From assembly GCF_902493215.1 (NCBI RefSeq), contig NZ_CABUOL010000008.1, positions 62,001 to 126,000 on the forward strand: 64,000 bases of DNA, in the 5' to 3' direction. The translations under genes and the position numbers were made by a program. Below, piece by piece: positions 1-8,154 of this stretch (positions are counted from its first letter, which is position 1; every line of letters starts with the position of its first letter). This stretch comes from an uncultured Mediterranea sp. Lineage in GTDB: Bacteria; Bacteroidota; Bacteroidia; Bacteroidales; Bacteroidaceae. The notes beneath the pieces were generated by a model that saw only the letters and a program-made list of their open reading frames with translations, was not told where the DNA came from and searched no databases.

Positions 1-1
1 C

Positions 2-364
2 GCGGCCTATGCCGAGGATGCCTTCAAGTTTCTGGACCGCATGGGCGACCAGTACGACCTCATCATCCTGGACCCGCCTGCCTTTGCCAAGCACCGCGAC
101 GCCCTGCGCAACGCCCTTCAGGGCTACCGCAAGCTGAACGTCAAGGCGTTCGAGAAAATCAAGCCGGGCGGCATCCTGTTCACCTTCTCGTGCTCGCAGG
201 CCGTCAGCAAGGAGAACTTCCGCACGGCGGTGTTTACAGCAGCGGCCATGTCGGGACGCAACGTGCGCATCCTGCACCAGCTGACGCAACCGGCCGACCA
301 TCCTGTAAACATCTACCACCCCGAAGGCGAGTACCTGAAAGGGCTGGTGCTGTACGTAGAATGA
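2..364 (+). CDS. Class I SAM-dependent rRNA methyltransferase (RlmI-like), C-terminal part
   Basis: This is the 3' end of a gene whose start lies before the window; the frame is open from base 2 to a stop at 362-364 (120 residues). The fragment contains a DPPAF motif preceded by LIIL, typical of the catalytic loop of base methyltransferases, and an FSCSQ segment shared with the RlmI/YccW family of 23S rRNA cytosine-5 methyltransferases. The expected role is methylation of one cytosine in 23S rRNA using S-adenosylmethionine in the cytoplasm. The N-terminal PUA domain expected of RlmI is not visible. A terminator hairpin follows at once, so the gene probably ends its own transcript. The exact target nucleotide is inferred only from family resemblance. 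Confidence 0.8.
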   Translation, partial: AAYAEDAFKFLDRMGDQYDLIILDPPAFAKHRDALRNALQGYRKLNVKAFEKIKPGGILFTFSCSQAVSKENFRTAVFTAAAMSGRNVRILHQLTQPADHPVNIYHPEGEYLKGLVLYVE

Positions 365-382
365 TACTTTTTCCACTGAAAG

Positions 383-405
383 GAGGCCCAAAAGGCCTCT
401 TTTTG
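383..405 (+). terminator. Rho-independent terminator after the methyltransferase
   Basis: A six-base GC-rich stem (383-388 with 394-399) around a CAAAA loop is followed by a T-run, 19 bases after the stop codon. It has the form of an intrinsic terminator on the plus strand. Confidence 0.75.
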
Positions 406-444
406 TTAAATAGTGCAAATGAAATGCATTTTTATGCTCAATTG

Positions 445-476
445 TTATGTTGTATAACATAAAACCCATATCTTTG
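445..476 (+). promoter_or_regulatory. Upstream promoter P1 with overlapping palindrome
   Basis: TATCTTTG at 469-476 matches the Bacteroides -7 element. A TATG (3 of 4 match to TTTG) lies 19 bp upstream at 446-449. A perfect inverted repeat, TTATGTT at 445-451 and AACATAA at 456-462, covers that -33 position, as expected for a repressor site. The nucleoside permease start is almost 200 bp further on, and a terminator-like hairpin lies between. Confidence 0.55.
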
Positions 477-482
477 CACTGT

Positions 483-552
483 GTTTTTCATGGTATTAGA
501 TTTAAGGTTAATAAAGATTGGGTGTCTGGGATAGATACCCTTCTTTTTTTTT
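483..552 (+). ncRNA. Possible short leader or small RNA between P1 and an early terminator
   Basis: A transcript from P1 would start near 483 and meet a hairpin at 520-540 (eight pairs including one G-U, loop GGGAT) followed directly by TTC and nine Ts, the form of an intrinsic terminator. The product would be about 70 nt. It contains a possible 14-codon reading frame (490-534) whose stop lies in the hairpin. It could be a free small RNA or an attenuated leader of the downstream permease gene. This is inferred from sequence alone. Confidence 0.4.
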
Positions 553-586
553 ATACCTTTCCCACCAAAGAAAAATGAATGCCCGC

Positions 587-617
587 TTGTTTTTCTCCCC
601 TTGGTATTGTACTTTTG
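587..617 (+). promoter_or_regulatory. Promoter P2 of the nucleoside permease
   Basis: TTG at 587-589 and TACTTTTG at 610-617, separated by about 19-20 bp, fit the Bacteroides promoter consensus. The predicted transcript would have a leader of about 45 nt before the ATG at 671. No other feature was seen in the rest of the 365-670 gap. Confidence 0.65.
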
Positions 618-670
618 CAAGGTTATGTTGAAATATAAATTTGTTAATTTTTAAACGCCAAGCAGAAACT

Positions 671-1927
671 ATGAATATCAAGATTCGCTTAGTCATCATG
701 AACTTCCTGCAGTTTGCCGTGTGGGGAGCCTACCTGACATCCATGGGCAGCTACCTGGTCAATGTTAACCTTGCATCGCACATCGGCATCTTCTATGCCA
801 TGCAGGGCATCGTGTCTCTCTTCATGCCCGCCATTCTGGGCATCATCGCCGACCGCTGGATACCCGCGCAGAAGCTTTTGAGCATCAGTCATTTCATTGC
901 AGCCGCATGCATGGGGCTGACAGGTTACTATGGCATGACAAGCGGACAGGACGTGGCCTTCGGACCGCTCTTCACCTTCTATGCCCTGAGCGTGGCCTTC
1001 TACATGCCCACGCTGGCACTCTCGAACTCTGTGGCCTACACGGCACTCGACAAGGCGGGGCTCGACACCATCAAGCACTTCCCGCCCATACGCATCTTCG
1101 GCACCATCGGCTTCATCTGCTCCATGTGGATGGTAGACCTTCTGGGGTTGCAGAACAACTACGGGCAGTTCTTTGCCTGCGCCGTCATCGGGCTGGTGTA
1201 TGGCTTCTATGCGCTGACGCTGCCTGCCTGCCCCACCAGCAAAGGCGGACAAAGCAAGTCGCTGGTCGAAGCGCTGGGATTGCGTGCCTTCACCCTCTTC
1301 CGCCAGAAGAAGATGGCCATCTTCTTCATCTTCTCCATGTTGCTGGGCGTGTCTCTGCAGATTACCAACGGATTTGCCAACCCCTACATCTGCAGCTTCG
1401 GCAGCATACCCGAGTATGCCGAGACCTTCGGCGTGCAGCATGCCAACATCCTGATATCGCTCTCGCAGGTGTCTGAGACGCTCTGCATCCTGCTGATACC
1501 CTTCTTCCTGAAACGCTTCGGCATCAAGTATGTGATGCTCATCGCCATGCTGGCGTGGGTATTGCGCTTCGGCCTGTTCGGAGCAGGCAACCCCGGCAGC
1601 GGTGTGTGGATGTTCGTCCTCTCGATGATTGTCTATGGCGTGGCGTTCGACTTCTTCAACATCTCGGGCTCGCTCTTCGTCGACCGCGAGACGAGCAAGG
1701 ATATCCGCTCGAGCGCACAGGGACTGTTTGTCATCATGACCAACGGCTTCGGCGCAACCATCGGCACGCTGGGTGCACAGGCGGTAGTGAACCACTTTGT
1801 GGACTTCAGCAGCGAGGCGCCGCAGGTAGAGCAATGGCAGTCGGCCTGGTTCACCTTTGCAGCCTATGCACTGGTGGTGGCCGTGGTCTTCGCGCTGGTC
1901 TTCAAGTATAAGCATCAGAAACAATAA
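671..1927 (+). CDS. MFS nucleoside permease (NupG/nucleoside:H+ symporter type)
   Basis: A 418-residue integral membrane protein with about twelve hydrophobic segments. The N-terminus (MNIKIRL followed by NFLQFAVWGAYL) and the overall length match Bacteroidetes nucleoside:H+ symporters related to NupG and XapB, which import nucleosides across the inner membrane using the proton gradient. The frame is open further upstream to 641, but the ATG at 671 is chosen because homologues start there and it lies at a suitable distance from promoter P2. The gene stands alone between two promoter regions and a nuclease-like gene 39 bp downstream. The substrate is inferred from the family and not from a specific residue. 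Confidence 0.85.
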   Translation: MNIKIRLVIMNFLQFAVWGAYLTSMGSYLVNVNLASHIGIFYAMQGIVSLFMPAILGIIADRWIPAQKLLSISHFIAAACMGLTGYYGMTSGQDVAFGPLFTFYALSVAFYMPTLALSNSVAYTALDKAGLDTIKHFPPIRIFGTIGFICSMWMVDLLGLQNNYGQFFACAVIGLVYGFYALTLPACPTSKGGQSKSLVEALGLRAFTLFRQKKMAIFFIFSMLLGVSLQITNGFANPYICSFGSIPEYAETFGVQHANILISLSQVSETLCILLIPFFLKRFGIKYVMLIAMLAWVLRFGLFGAGNPGSGVWMFVLSMIVYGVAFDFFNISGSLFVDRETSKDIRSSAQGLFVIMTNGFGATIGTLGAQAVVNHFVDFSSEAPQVEQWQSAWFTFAAYALVVAVVFALVFKYKHQKQ

Positions 1928-1966
1928 CTCTGCTCCACACAATCAAAAAACAAAAACGGCACTGAT

Positions 1967-2509
1967 ATGAACAGAAACAAAGTGGAAATGCGCGTGCTGA
2001 GCGTGTCCTACAGCCAGGAGCAGGCAGGGGCCTATGCCCTGCTGCTGGGCGAAGTGGACGGCCCGCGCAAGATGCCTGTCATCATCGGCACGGCCGAGGC
2101 GCAGGCCATTCTGCTCGAAATCAGGGGAATCAGGTCGCCCCGCCCCCTGACGCACGAACTGTTCGCCTCCGTGCTGGGCGTGTTGGGAGCCCGCCTCCTG
2201 CGCGTACTTATATATAAAGTGGAAAACGGCTTGTTCTACTCGTACCTCTACCTGCAGTCGGGCAACAACATCATCCGCGTGGATTCGCGTACAAGCGACG
2301 CCGTGGCCATGGCCATGCACATGCAAAGCCCCATACTGGTGTACGAGGACATCCTGAACGCCGAACGCATGAAGACGGACGACGAAGAGGAGGACCAACC
2401 CACCATCGACTCCATAAGGAAGGCGCTGGACGAGGCCATCGCTCACGAAGATTATGAGAAGGCTGCCTCCCTGCGCGACATGATAAACCATCTGAAGGAC
2501 CCTAAATAA
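1967..2509 (+). CDS. Bifunctional nuclease-family protein (DUF151) with C-terminal UVR motif
   Basis: A 180-residue cytoplasmic protein. Residues 1-130 match the DUF151/BFN domain, including the PVIIG segment and the DSRTSDAVAMA segment that marks the family. Residues from about 145 form a UvrB/UvrC-type helical hairpin (ALDEAIAHEDYEKAASLRD), a common C-terminal addition in Bacteroidetes members. Plant members have been reported to have DNase and RNase activity; the bacterial role is poorly defined. The gene lies 39 bp after the permease and 12 bp before rsmE, so it is probably co-transcribed with rsmE. Confidence 0.85.
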   Translation: MNRNKVEMRVLSVSYSQEQAGAYALLLGEVDGPRKMPVIIGTAEAQAILLEIRGIRSPRPLTHELFASVLGVLGARLLRVLIYKVENGLFYSYLYLQSGNNIIRVDSRTSDAVAMAMHMQSPILVYEDILNAERMKTDDEEEDQPTIDSIRKALDEAIAHEDYEKAASLRDMINHLKDPK

Positions 2510-2521
2510 CTCCATATACAA

Positions 2522-3226
2522 ATGCACGTATTCTACACCCCCGACATACAGACACGCGCCGAGCTGCCCGAAGAAGAGGCCGCACATGCCGTGCGCGTGC
2601 TGCGCCTGCAGGAAGGCGACGAAGTGACGCTGACCGACGGAACTGGCAACTTCTACCGCGCCGAAATCAGCGCGGCTTCGAACAAGCGATGCCTGGTGAA
2701 CATCCTCGAGACCCTGCCGCAGGAACCGCTCTGGACTGGTCATCTGCACCTGGCCATGGCGCCCACCAAGAACATGGACCGCACGGAGTGGCTGGCCGAA
2801 AAAGCAACGGAAATAGGCTTCGACGAGCTGACGTTCCTCAACTGCCGCTTCTCCGAGCGCAAGGTCATCAAGACCGAACGCATCCAGAAGATACTGGTGT
2901 CGGCCGTCAAGCAGTCGCTCAAGGCCCGCCTGCCGAAGCTGAACGAAATGACGGACTTCCACAAGTTTGTGAAGCAGCCCTTCGAGGGGCAGAAGTTCAT
3001 CGCCCACTGCTACGAGGGCGAGAAACCGTTGCTCAAGGACGTGCTGAAGCGGGGCGAGGATGCGCTGGTGCTCATCGGCCCTGAAGGCGACTTCAGCGAG
3101 GAGGAGGTGAAGCTGGCCGTGGAGCAGGGCTTCCAGCCCATCAGCCTGGGGCGCTCGCGCCTCCGCACAGAAACAGCCGCCCTCGTGGCCTGCCACCTGA
3201 TGAACCTCTGTAACCAAATCAACTGA
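2522..3226 (+). CDS. rsmE: 16S rRNA (uracil(1498)-N(3))-methyltransferase RsmE
   Basis: A 234-residue SPOUT-class methyltransferase that methylates N3 of U1498 in 16S rRNA with S-adenosylmethionine. The family signatures are visible: an N-terminal beta-barrel with HAVRVLR, the central MDRTEWLAEKATEIG segment, and the C-terminal knot motifs IGPEGDFSEEE and LGRSRLRTETAA. The length equals the family norm. It follows the DUF151 gene after 12 bp and precedes a lipoprotein gene by 28 bp. Confidence 0.95.
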   Translation: MHVFYTPDIQTRAELPEEEAAHAVRVLRLQEGDEVTLTDGTGNFYRAEISAASNKRCLVNILETLPQEPLWTGHLHLAMAPTKNMDRTEWLAEKATEIGFDELTFLNCRFSERKVIKTERIQKILVSAVKQSLKARLPKLNEMTDFHKFVKQPFEGQKFIAHCYEGEKPLLKDVLKRGEDALVLIGPEGDFSEEEVKLAVEQGFQPISLGRSRLRTETAALVACHLMNLCNQIN

Positions 3227-3254
3227 AAATTATCCATCAAAAAACTTTCATCAC

Positions 3255-4793
3255 ATGAAAATCCGTTTGTTCAACCAATTGTGTGCCGGCTTAGTGGCAC
3301 TTGTGCTGGCCGGCTCGTGTTCGTCACCCGCCAAGTACACCAATGCCATCCCGGCAGAGTCTACCGAAATCGTCTCCATCGACCTGCAATCGCTGGCCGT
3401 CAAGGCTGGAGCCAGCGACCCTCAAAACGCTGAAGCCTTGCAGAAACTGAGCCAAACCCTGACGAGCGGTGTGAGCGCCGACGCCCAAAAGGCCTTGGAA
3501 ACCATCCTCAAGAAGCCGTCGGAGTCGGGCATCGACTTCGCACAGCCTGTCTACATCTTCCATTCGTCGGAGACAAAACAACAGGGATTCATCGCAGCCA
3601 TGGCCGATGCCGACAAGCTGAAAGAGCTGCTGAAGGCCACACAGAGCGAAACGCAGATGGCCGACGTGGCCGAAAAGGACGGCTACAGCTTCAGTTACAA
3701 CGACCGTTCGTTCCTGGCCTTCAACGCCACCACGCTGCTCGTGCTTCCCTCGACCGACACACCCGACATCGCACAGATGCACCAAAATGCCTCTACTCTG
3801 TTGGGGCAGAGCGAAGAGCAGAGCGTCAGCAGCCAGACAGCCTTCCAGCAGATGCTGGAAAGCAAGGGCGACATCCGCGTGATGATGACCACAAGCAGCC
3901 TCTTCAAGCTCTACCAAGACCCGATGCTGATGGCAATGGCCGACAGCATGAACCTGCAGAACATCAAGTACGTGGGCGGCTTGTCGTTCGAACCCGGTCA
4001 GGTAGCCATCAACGTGAGCTACACCTCGGACGACCCCAAGGCTCAGGAATATTTCGAAAAGCAGCTGAAGGCCACACGCCCCATCCAGAATACCTTCGCG
4101 CCCTACTTCCCCCAGTCTACCCTGCTTTACCTCAGCCTGGGCCTCGACGGCAAGGAGCTGTACACCCAGCTGGAAGAACATCCGCAAATCAAGAAATCAC
4201 TTTCTGCCGAAAACATGGAACTGCTGAAGCAGCTGGTGTCTTCGTTTGAAAACGATTTCACGCTGGGTATCACTGGTGTAGACGCCCATGGCAACCCCAC
4301 GATACTGGCCTATGCCGAAACCAACAACGCCGACCTGCTGAACCAGCTGTACGAAGCCGGCAAGAAGCAGGGGGGCAACGACCTCACCAAGCTGGACAAC
4401 GGCGACTACCTGCTCACCGACAAGGGCCTGAAGGTGTACATGGGCATGCGCGGCAAGCAGCTCATCATGACCAACGACCAAACCCTGTACAACAACGCTG
4501 GCAAGGAAAGCAAGCCCTCCCTGCTCGAGTCGTCCTTCGCCAAGGAAGTGCAGGGACAGCGCTTTGCCACCGTCATCAATACCGAAGCAGTCTTCGGCCT
4601 GCCCATCGTCAAGCTGGCCACAGGCTTCCTCAGCCCCAAATACCGCGCCATGGTGACCGCTGCCGAGAACATCTCCTACCTGAGAATGAGCAGTGAAGGC
4701 AAGACGGGCCTCTTCGTTCTGCAACTGAAGGACCGCGAAACCAACGCACTGAAACAGATTGTAGACCAGGTGAAGACACTGGCCAACCTCTAA
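3255..4793 (+). CDS. DUF4836-type putative lipoprotein
   Basis: A 512-residue exported protein. The N-terminus has a lipoprotein signal peptide ending in LAGSCSS, so the mature protein should be lipid-anchored at the Cys near residue 22. The start of the mature part (YTNAIPAESTEIVSIDLQSL) and the overall composition resemble Bacteroides DUF4836 proteins, which begin with a segment describing a lipoprotein of unknown function. No catalytic motif is evident. It lies between rsmE and an ABC ATPase gene 16 bp downstream, so it may belong to the ABC unit, for example as an extracytoplasmic partner. The family name is from recognition by eye; the function is unknown. Confidence 0.7.
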   Translation: MKIRLFNQLCAGLVALVLAGSCSSPAKYTNAIPAESTEIVSIDLQSLAVKAGASDPQNAEALQKLSQTLTSGVSADAQKALETILKKPSESGIDFAQPVYIFHSSETKQQGFIAAMADADKLKELLKATQSETQMADVAEKDGYSFSYNDRSFLAFNATTLLVLPSTDTPDIAQMHQNASTLLGQSEEQSVSSQTAFQQMLESKGDIRVMMTTSSLFKLYQDPMLMAMADSMNLQNIKYVGGLSFEPGQVAINVSYTSDDPKAQEYFEKQLKATRPIQNTFAPYFPQSTLLYLSLGLDGKELYTQLEEHPQIKKSLSAENMELLKQLVSSFENDFTLGITGVDAHGNPTILAYAETNNADLLNQLYEAGKKQGGNDLTKLDNGDYLLTDKGLKVYMGMRGKQLIMTNDQTLYNNAGKESKPSLLESSFAKEVQGQRFATVINTEAVFGLPIVKLATGFLSPKYRAMVTAAENISYLRMSSEGKTGLFVLQLKDRETNALKQIVDQVKTLANL

Positions 4794-4809
4794 AAAAGAA
4801 CCTGCATCC

Positions 4810-5454
4810 ATGGATACCATCCATCTGCAACACACCCTCCCGCAGGTCTTTGCCGGTCGCGATGCCATCACGTCGGACGTGTGGCATCGCGACCTCGTCT
4901 TCGAACGGGGCAAGCGCTACCTCATCGAGGCCGCATCGGGCACAGGAAAGTCGTCGCTGTGCAGCTACCTCTACGGCTACCGCAACGACTACGAGGGCAT
5001 CATCTGCTTCGACGGGCAGAACATCCGCTCGTTCAAGGAGGCCGACTGGACACGCCTGCACCGCCACTCGCTCAGTATCCTCTTTCAGGAGCTGCGCCTC
5101 TTCGGCGAACTGACTGCCCTCGAAAACGTACAGCTCAAGAACCGCCTGACGCGCTTCAAGAGCCGCAAGGAGATAGACGCCCTCTTCGACGCGCTGGGCA
5201 TCGGCGACAAGAAGCATCAGGCGGCAAATCTGCTCTCCTTCGGCCAGCAACAGCGTGTGGCCTTCATCCGCTGCCTGTGCCAACCCATGGACTTCCTGCT
5301 GCTGGACGAACCCGTCAGCCACCTCGACGAAGCCAATGCCGCCACCATGTCGGCCCTGCTCCACGAAGAGGCGGACAGGCAGGGGGCAGGTGTCATCGTG
5401 ACCTCCATCGGCAAGCACCTCCCTACCGACTATAACTGTGTACTGAAACTATGA
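4810..5454 (+). CDS. ABC transporter ATP-binding protein
   Basis: A 214-residue ABC ATPase. The Walker A region is ASGTGKSS (residues about 43-50), the signature is LSFGQQQR, and Walker B is FLLLDEPVSHLD. The layout resembles the LolD/FtsE/MacB group that works with FtsX-type permeases. It overlaps the following permease gene by four bases (ATGA at 5451-5454), which implies translational coupling and a shared complex. Walker A is slightly unusual, with Ala-Ser where Gly-xx is common. The transported or mechanically moved substrate cannot be deduced. Confidence 0.88.
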   Translation: MDTIHLQHTLPQVFAGRDAITSDVWHRDLVFERGKRYLIEAASGTGKSSLCSYLYGYRNDYEGIICFDGQNIRSFKEADWTRLHRHSLSILFQELRLFGELTALENVQLKNRLTRFKSRKEIDALFDALGIGDKKHQAANLLSFGQQQRVAFIRCLCQPMDFLLLDEPVSHLDEANAATMSALLHEEADRQGAGVIVTSIGKHLPTDYNCVLKL

Positions 5455-6662
5455 ACAGACTCGTTTGGAAACTCCTCCGCCGCCACATCAGCGGCGCCCA
5501 GCTGGCGGGCTTCTTCCTGGCCAGCCTCTTCGGCATGAGCATCGTGCTGCTTGGCATCCAGTTCTATCGCGACGTGGCGCCCGTCTTTACGCAGGGCAAC
5601 AGCTTCCTGAAGAAGGACTACCTCATCGCCACCCGCAAGATAAGCACGCTGGGTAACCTGACGGGGCGGAGCAACACCTTCAGCCCGGCCGCCATCGACG
5701 ACCTGCGGAGCCAGCCCTTCACACGCAGCGTGGGAGCCTTCACGCCCTCGCTGTTCAACGTGTCGGCCGGCCTGGGTATGCAGGAGGCAGGCATCCGTCT
5801 GTCTACGGAGATGTTCTTCGAGTCCGTGCCCGACGCCTACATCGACGTCAGTCTCGAACGCTGGCACTTCGATCCGCAAAGCCGCACCATCCCCATCATC
5901 ATCCCCCGCAACTACCTCAACCTCTACAACTTCGGTTTCGCGCAGAGTCGTAGCCTGCCCAAGCTGTCCGAGGGGCTGATGAACCTCATCCAGATGGACA
6001 TCCGCCTGAGCGGCAACGGGCTGACAGAGCTTTTCAAGGGGCAGATTGTGGGCTTCTCCAACCGGCTGAACACCATCCTCGTGCCCCAGGCCTTCATGGA
6101 GTGGGCCAACCAGCGCTACGCCCCCGGCCGCGAAGCGCAGCCCTCGCGCCTCATCGTCGAGGTGGACAACCCCACGGATACCTCCATCAACGAATACTTC
6201 AGCCGCAAGGGCTACGAAACCGAGGGCGACTCGCTCGACGCAGGGCGTGCCACCTACTTCCTGCGCCTCGTCACGGGCATCGTGCTGGCCATCGGAGGCA
6301 TCATCAGCCTGCTGGCCTTCTTCATCCTGATGCTCAGCATCTTCCTGCTGTTGCAGAAGAACCGCGACAAGTTGCAGAACCTGTTGCTCATCGGCTATGC
6401 TCCCGCGCAAGTGGCCCTGCCCTACTGTGTGCTGACGGCCGGCCTCAACCTGGCCGTGCTGTTGCTCTCGGCCGTCTGTGTGGTGTTGTTGCGCCAGGCC
6501 TACCTGCCCTTCCTCGAAGAGCTTGTGCCCCAGCTCGAAGGCCGCTCCCTGCTGCCCACGCTGCTGACGGGAGTCGCGCTCTTCCTCCTCGTCTCGGCGC
6601 TCAACATGCTGGCCATCCGCCGCCAGTTGCCCAGGCTGCTCTCCAAGCAGGCCCGCCACTGA
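5451..6662 (+). CDS. FtsX-like ABC transporter permease
   Basis: A 403-residue membrane protein with one N-terminal transmembrane segment (residues about 18-38), a large extracytoplasmic domain (about 40-270), and three C-terminal membrane segments, the usual topology of MacB/LolE/FtsX permeases. It starts inside the ATPase stop region, so the pair forms one transporter. Such systems often use ATP hydrolysis for mechanotransmission on the periplasmic side and not classical transport. A strong terminator follows at 6681. Confidence 0.82.
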   Translation: MNRLVWKLLRRHISGAQLAGFFLASLFGMSIVLLGIQFYRDVAPVFTQGNSFLKKDYLIATRKISTLGNLTGRSNTFSPAAIDDLRSQPFTRSVGAFTPSLFNVSAGLGMQEAGIRLSTEMFFESVPDAYIDVSLERWHFDPQSRTIPIIIPRNYLNLYNFGFAQSRSLPKLSEGLMNLIQMDIRLSGNGLTELFKGQIVGFSNRLNTILVPQAFMEWANQRYAPGREAQPSRLIVEVDNPTDTSINEYFSRKGYETEGDSLDAGRATYFLRLVTGIVLAIGGIISLLAFFILMLSIFLLLQKNRDKLQNLLLIGYAPAQVALPYCVLTAGLNLAVLLLSAVCVVLLRQAYLPFLEELVPQLEGRSLLPTLLTGVALFLLVSALNMLAIRRQLPRLLSKQARH

Positions 6663-6680
6663 CCTCCCTTGACAACCAAG

Positions 6681-6719
6681 AAAGCATTGTTTTCCTCCAG
6701 AGAAAGCAATGCTTTTTTT
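6681..6719 (+). terminator. Strong Rho-independent terminator after the ABC operon
   Basis: A stem of about 14 pairs (6681-6694 with 6702-6715, one G-U) and an eight-base loop run into a stretch of Ts. It closes the transcript of the ABC pair. The rest of the gap to 6934 holds partial copies of the stem sequence but no gene that can be supported, and no clear -7 element was found. Confidence 0.8.
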
Positions 6720-6934
6720 CTGCCAAAACACTGCTTTTCCTCCCAAGAATCAAGCCCCTATATCCTGCCCCAGGATGCTTCTGAACGGGAAAAACGAAAA
6801 AACACAAAAAAATTTTCCTCCAGGCGTAGGGGATTTTTCGAAGTGCTGCGTTATACCAGTGAAAGCAGCCCGGCCGGATGCTCTCAAAAAGAGACAAGTC
6901 AATAAGAGTATTTATACCTAAACGAACAAAAATT

Positions 6935-7564
6935 ATGAAATTCAAATTTATCGCATTATCTTTGTGTATGGTTGCAAGTGTTAACATCGTCAAGGCTCAG
7001 GGTACTGACAAGTCGTCCTACCAGCCCGACAATCGCCACGAATTCCGCATCGCCGCCAGCGACGGACTGACGCTGACATCGGTCGACGTGCTGGGTATGG
7101 GAATAGCCGACGCCCTCACCGGTACCAAGCGCTCCGACGAAAAGGCCACGATGGTCTACAGCGTGGGCTACCGCTACGCCCTCAACCGCTTCCGTCTGGG
7201 AGGTGACCTGGGATTTGCCAAAACCAGCAGCCAACTGACACTGAACGGCGAGACCTCGCCCTCCATCAAGGAGAAGGAACTGAACTTCCTCGTGCTGCCC
7301 ACGGCCGAATTCATCTACTTCAAGCGCCGTCTGGTAGAACTCTACGGCTCGGCATCGGCAGGTGTCAACCTCGTGCGCCACACCGAGAAGGGCCTCACCG
7401 ATGCAGGCAAGGCCGCCGCACAGAAGACCGACCTCTCCACCAACTTCGCCTATCAGGTGAACCCCATCGCCATCCGCGTAGGCAACGACCGTGTAGGCGG
7501 CTTCATCGAGGGAGGACTGGGACACAAGGGCTTCCTCACGGCAGGTGTCAGCCTGAGATTCTAA
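6935..7564 (+). CDS. Small outer-membrane beta-barrel protein
   Basis: A 209-residue exported protein with a Sec signal peptide (MKFKFIALSLCMVASVNIVKA). The mature part shows alternating hydrophobic residues, a DNRHEFRIAASDG opening common to small Bacteroidetes OmpA-barrel-like porins, and a C-terminal Phe (SLRF) typical of BAM substrates. The ATG at 6935 is chosen because it begins the signal peptide; the frame also opens upstream at 6878. It lies 21 bp before the sigma-factor gene, so it may be part of, or a target of, that regulon. The specific function is unknown. Confidence 0.75.
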   Translation: MKFKFIALSLCMVASVNIVKAQGTDKSSYQPDNRHEFRIAASDGLTLTSVDVLGMGIADALTGTKRSDEKATMVYSVGYRYALNRFRLGGDLGFAKTSSQLTLNGETSPSIKEKELNFLVLPTAEFIYFKRRLVELYGSASAGVNLVRHTEKGLTDAGKAAAQKTDLSTNFAYQVNPIAIRVGNDRVGGFIEGGLGHKGFLTAGVSLRF

Positions 7565-7585
7565 TCCTTTAAAAAAGACAACGCA

Positions 7586-8152
7586 ATGAGTACAGACAGG
7601 AAAGAACTTTTCAAGGTCCGTTTCGAGCGACACTATCCGAGGCTATGCTCCATAGCCTACGGATATGTGGCCGACCGCGACGACTCGGAAGACATCGTCC
7701 AGGAGACGTTCATCCACATCTGGGACAAGGGCAAGGACGAGATGTCCGAACAGGACTTCGTGGCCTACCTGACCACCGCCGTCAAGAACCGCTGCATCTC
7801 CTTCCTGCGGCGGAAGAAGGACGACACCGTGTCCATCGACGACCTTCCGCTGGCCGACCAACATCCCGCCGACGACCTTCCCGCCGACGGCGAAGCGTCC
7901 CGCTCGCCCGAAGAAGTGCTCGAGGAAGCCCTCGCCACCCTGCCCCCCAAGTGTAAGGACATCTTCCTGATGGCCAAGCTCAAGGGCATGAAGTATCGCG
8001 AGATAGCCCGCGCACTGGGCATCTCCGAGAAGACCGTCGACAACCAGATGACGAAAGCCGTGAAGCTGCTGCGAGCCTATGCGGCCGAAAATCCTTTCCT
8101 GATGACTGCCATCGGCGCCATCGTTTTATCCATCCTTGTAAACTGCCACTGA
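7586..8152 (+). CDS. ECF-type RNA polymerase sigma-70 factor (FecI-like)
   Basis: A 188-residue extracytoplasmic-function sigma factor. Region 2 covers residues about 10-78 (DDSEDIVQETFIHIWD) and region 4 about 112-165 with the helix-turn-helix segment KYREIARALGISEKTVDNQMTKA. The last 20 residues are hydrophobic (FLMTAIGAIVLSILV), a tail seen in several Bacteroidetes ECF factors that may contact the membrane or the anti-sigma factor. The FecR-type gene begins three bases after its stop, so the two are co-expressed. It is expected to direct transcription of the adjacent TonB receptor when the cognate ligand is sensed. Confidence 0.93.
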   Translation: MSTDRKELFKVRFERHYPRLCSIAYGYVADRDDSEDIVQETFIHIWDKGKDEMSEQDFVAYLTTAVKNRCISFLRRKKDDTVSIDDLPLADQHPADDLPADGEASRSPEEVLEEALATLPPKCKDIFLMAKLKGMKYREIARALGISEKTVDNQMTKAVKLLRAYAAENPFLMTAIGAIVLSILVNCH

Positions 8153-8154
8153 TC

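Noticed and set aside
689..1942. Long open frames on the strand opposite many real genes, here a 417-codon frame opposite the permease
   Set aside because: The codon pattern of GC-rich genes leaves stops rare on the opposite strand. These frames have no recognisable domains and overlap well-supported genes.
4810..6662. Naming the ATPase/permease pair ftsE/ftsX or lolD/lolE
   Set aside because: The topology is shared by several families and neither gene shows specific marks of cell-division or lipoprotein-sorting systems.
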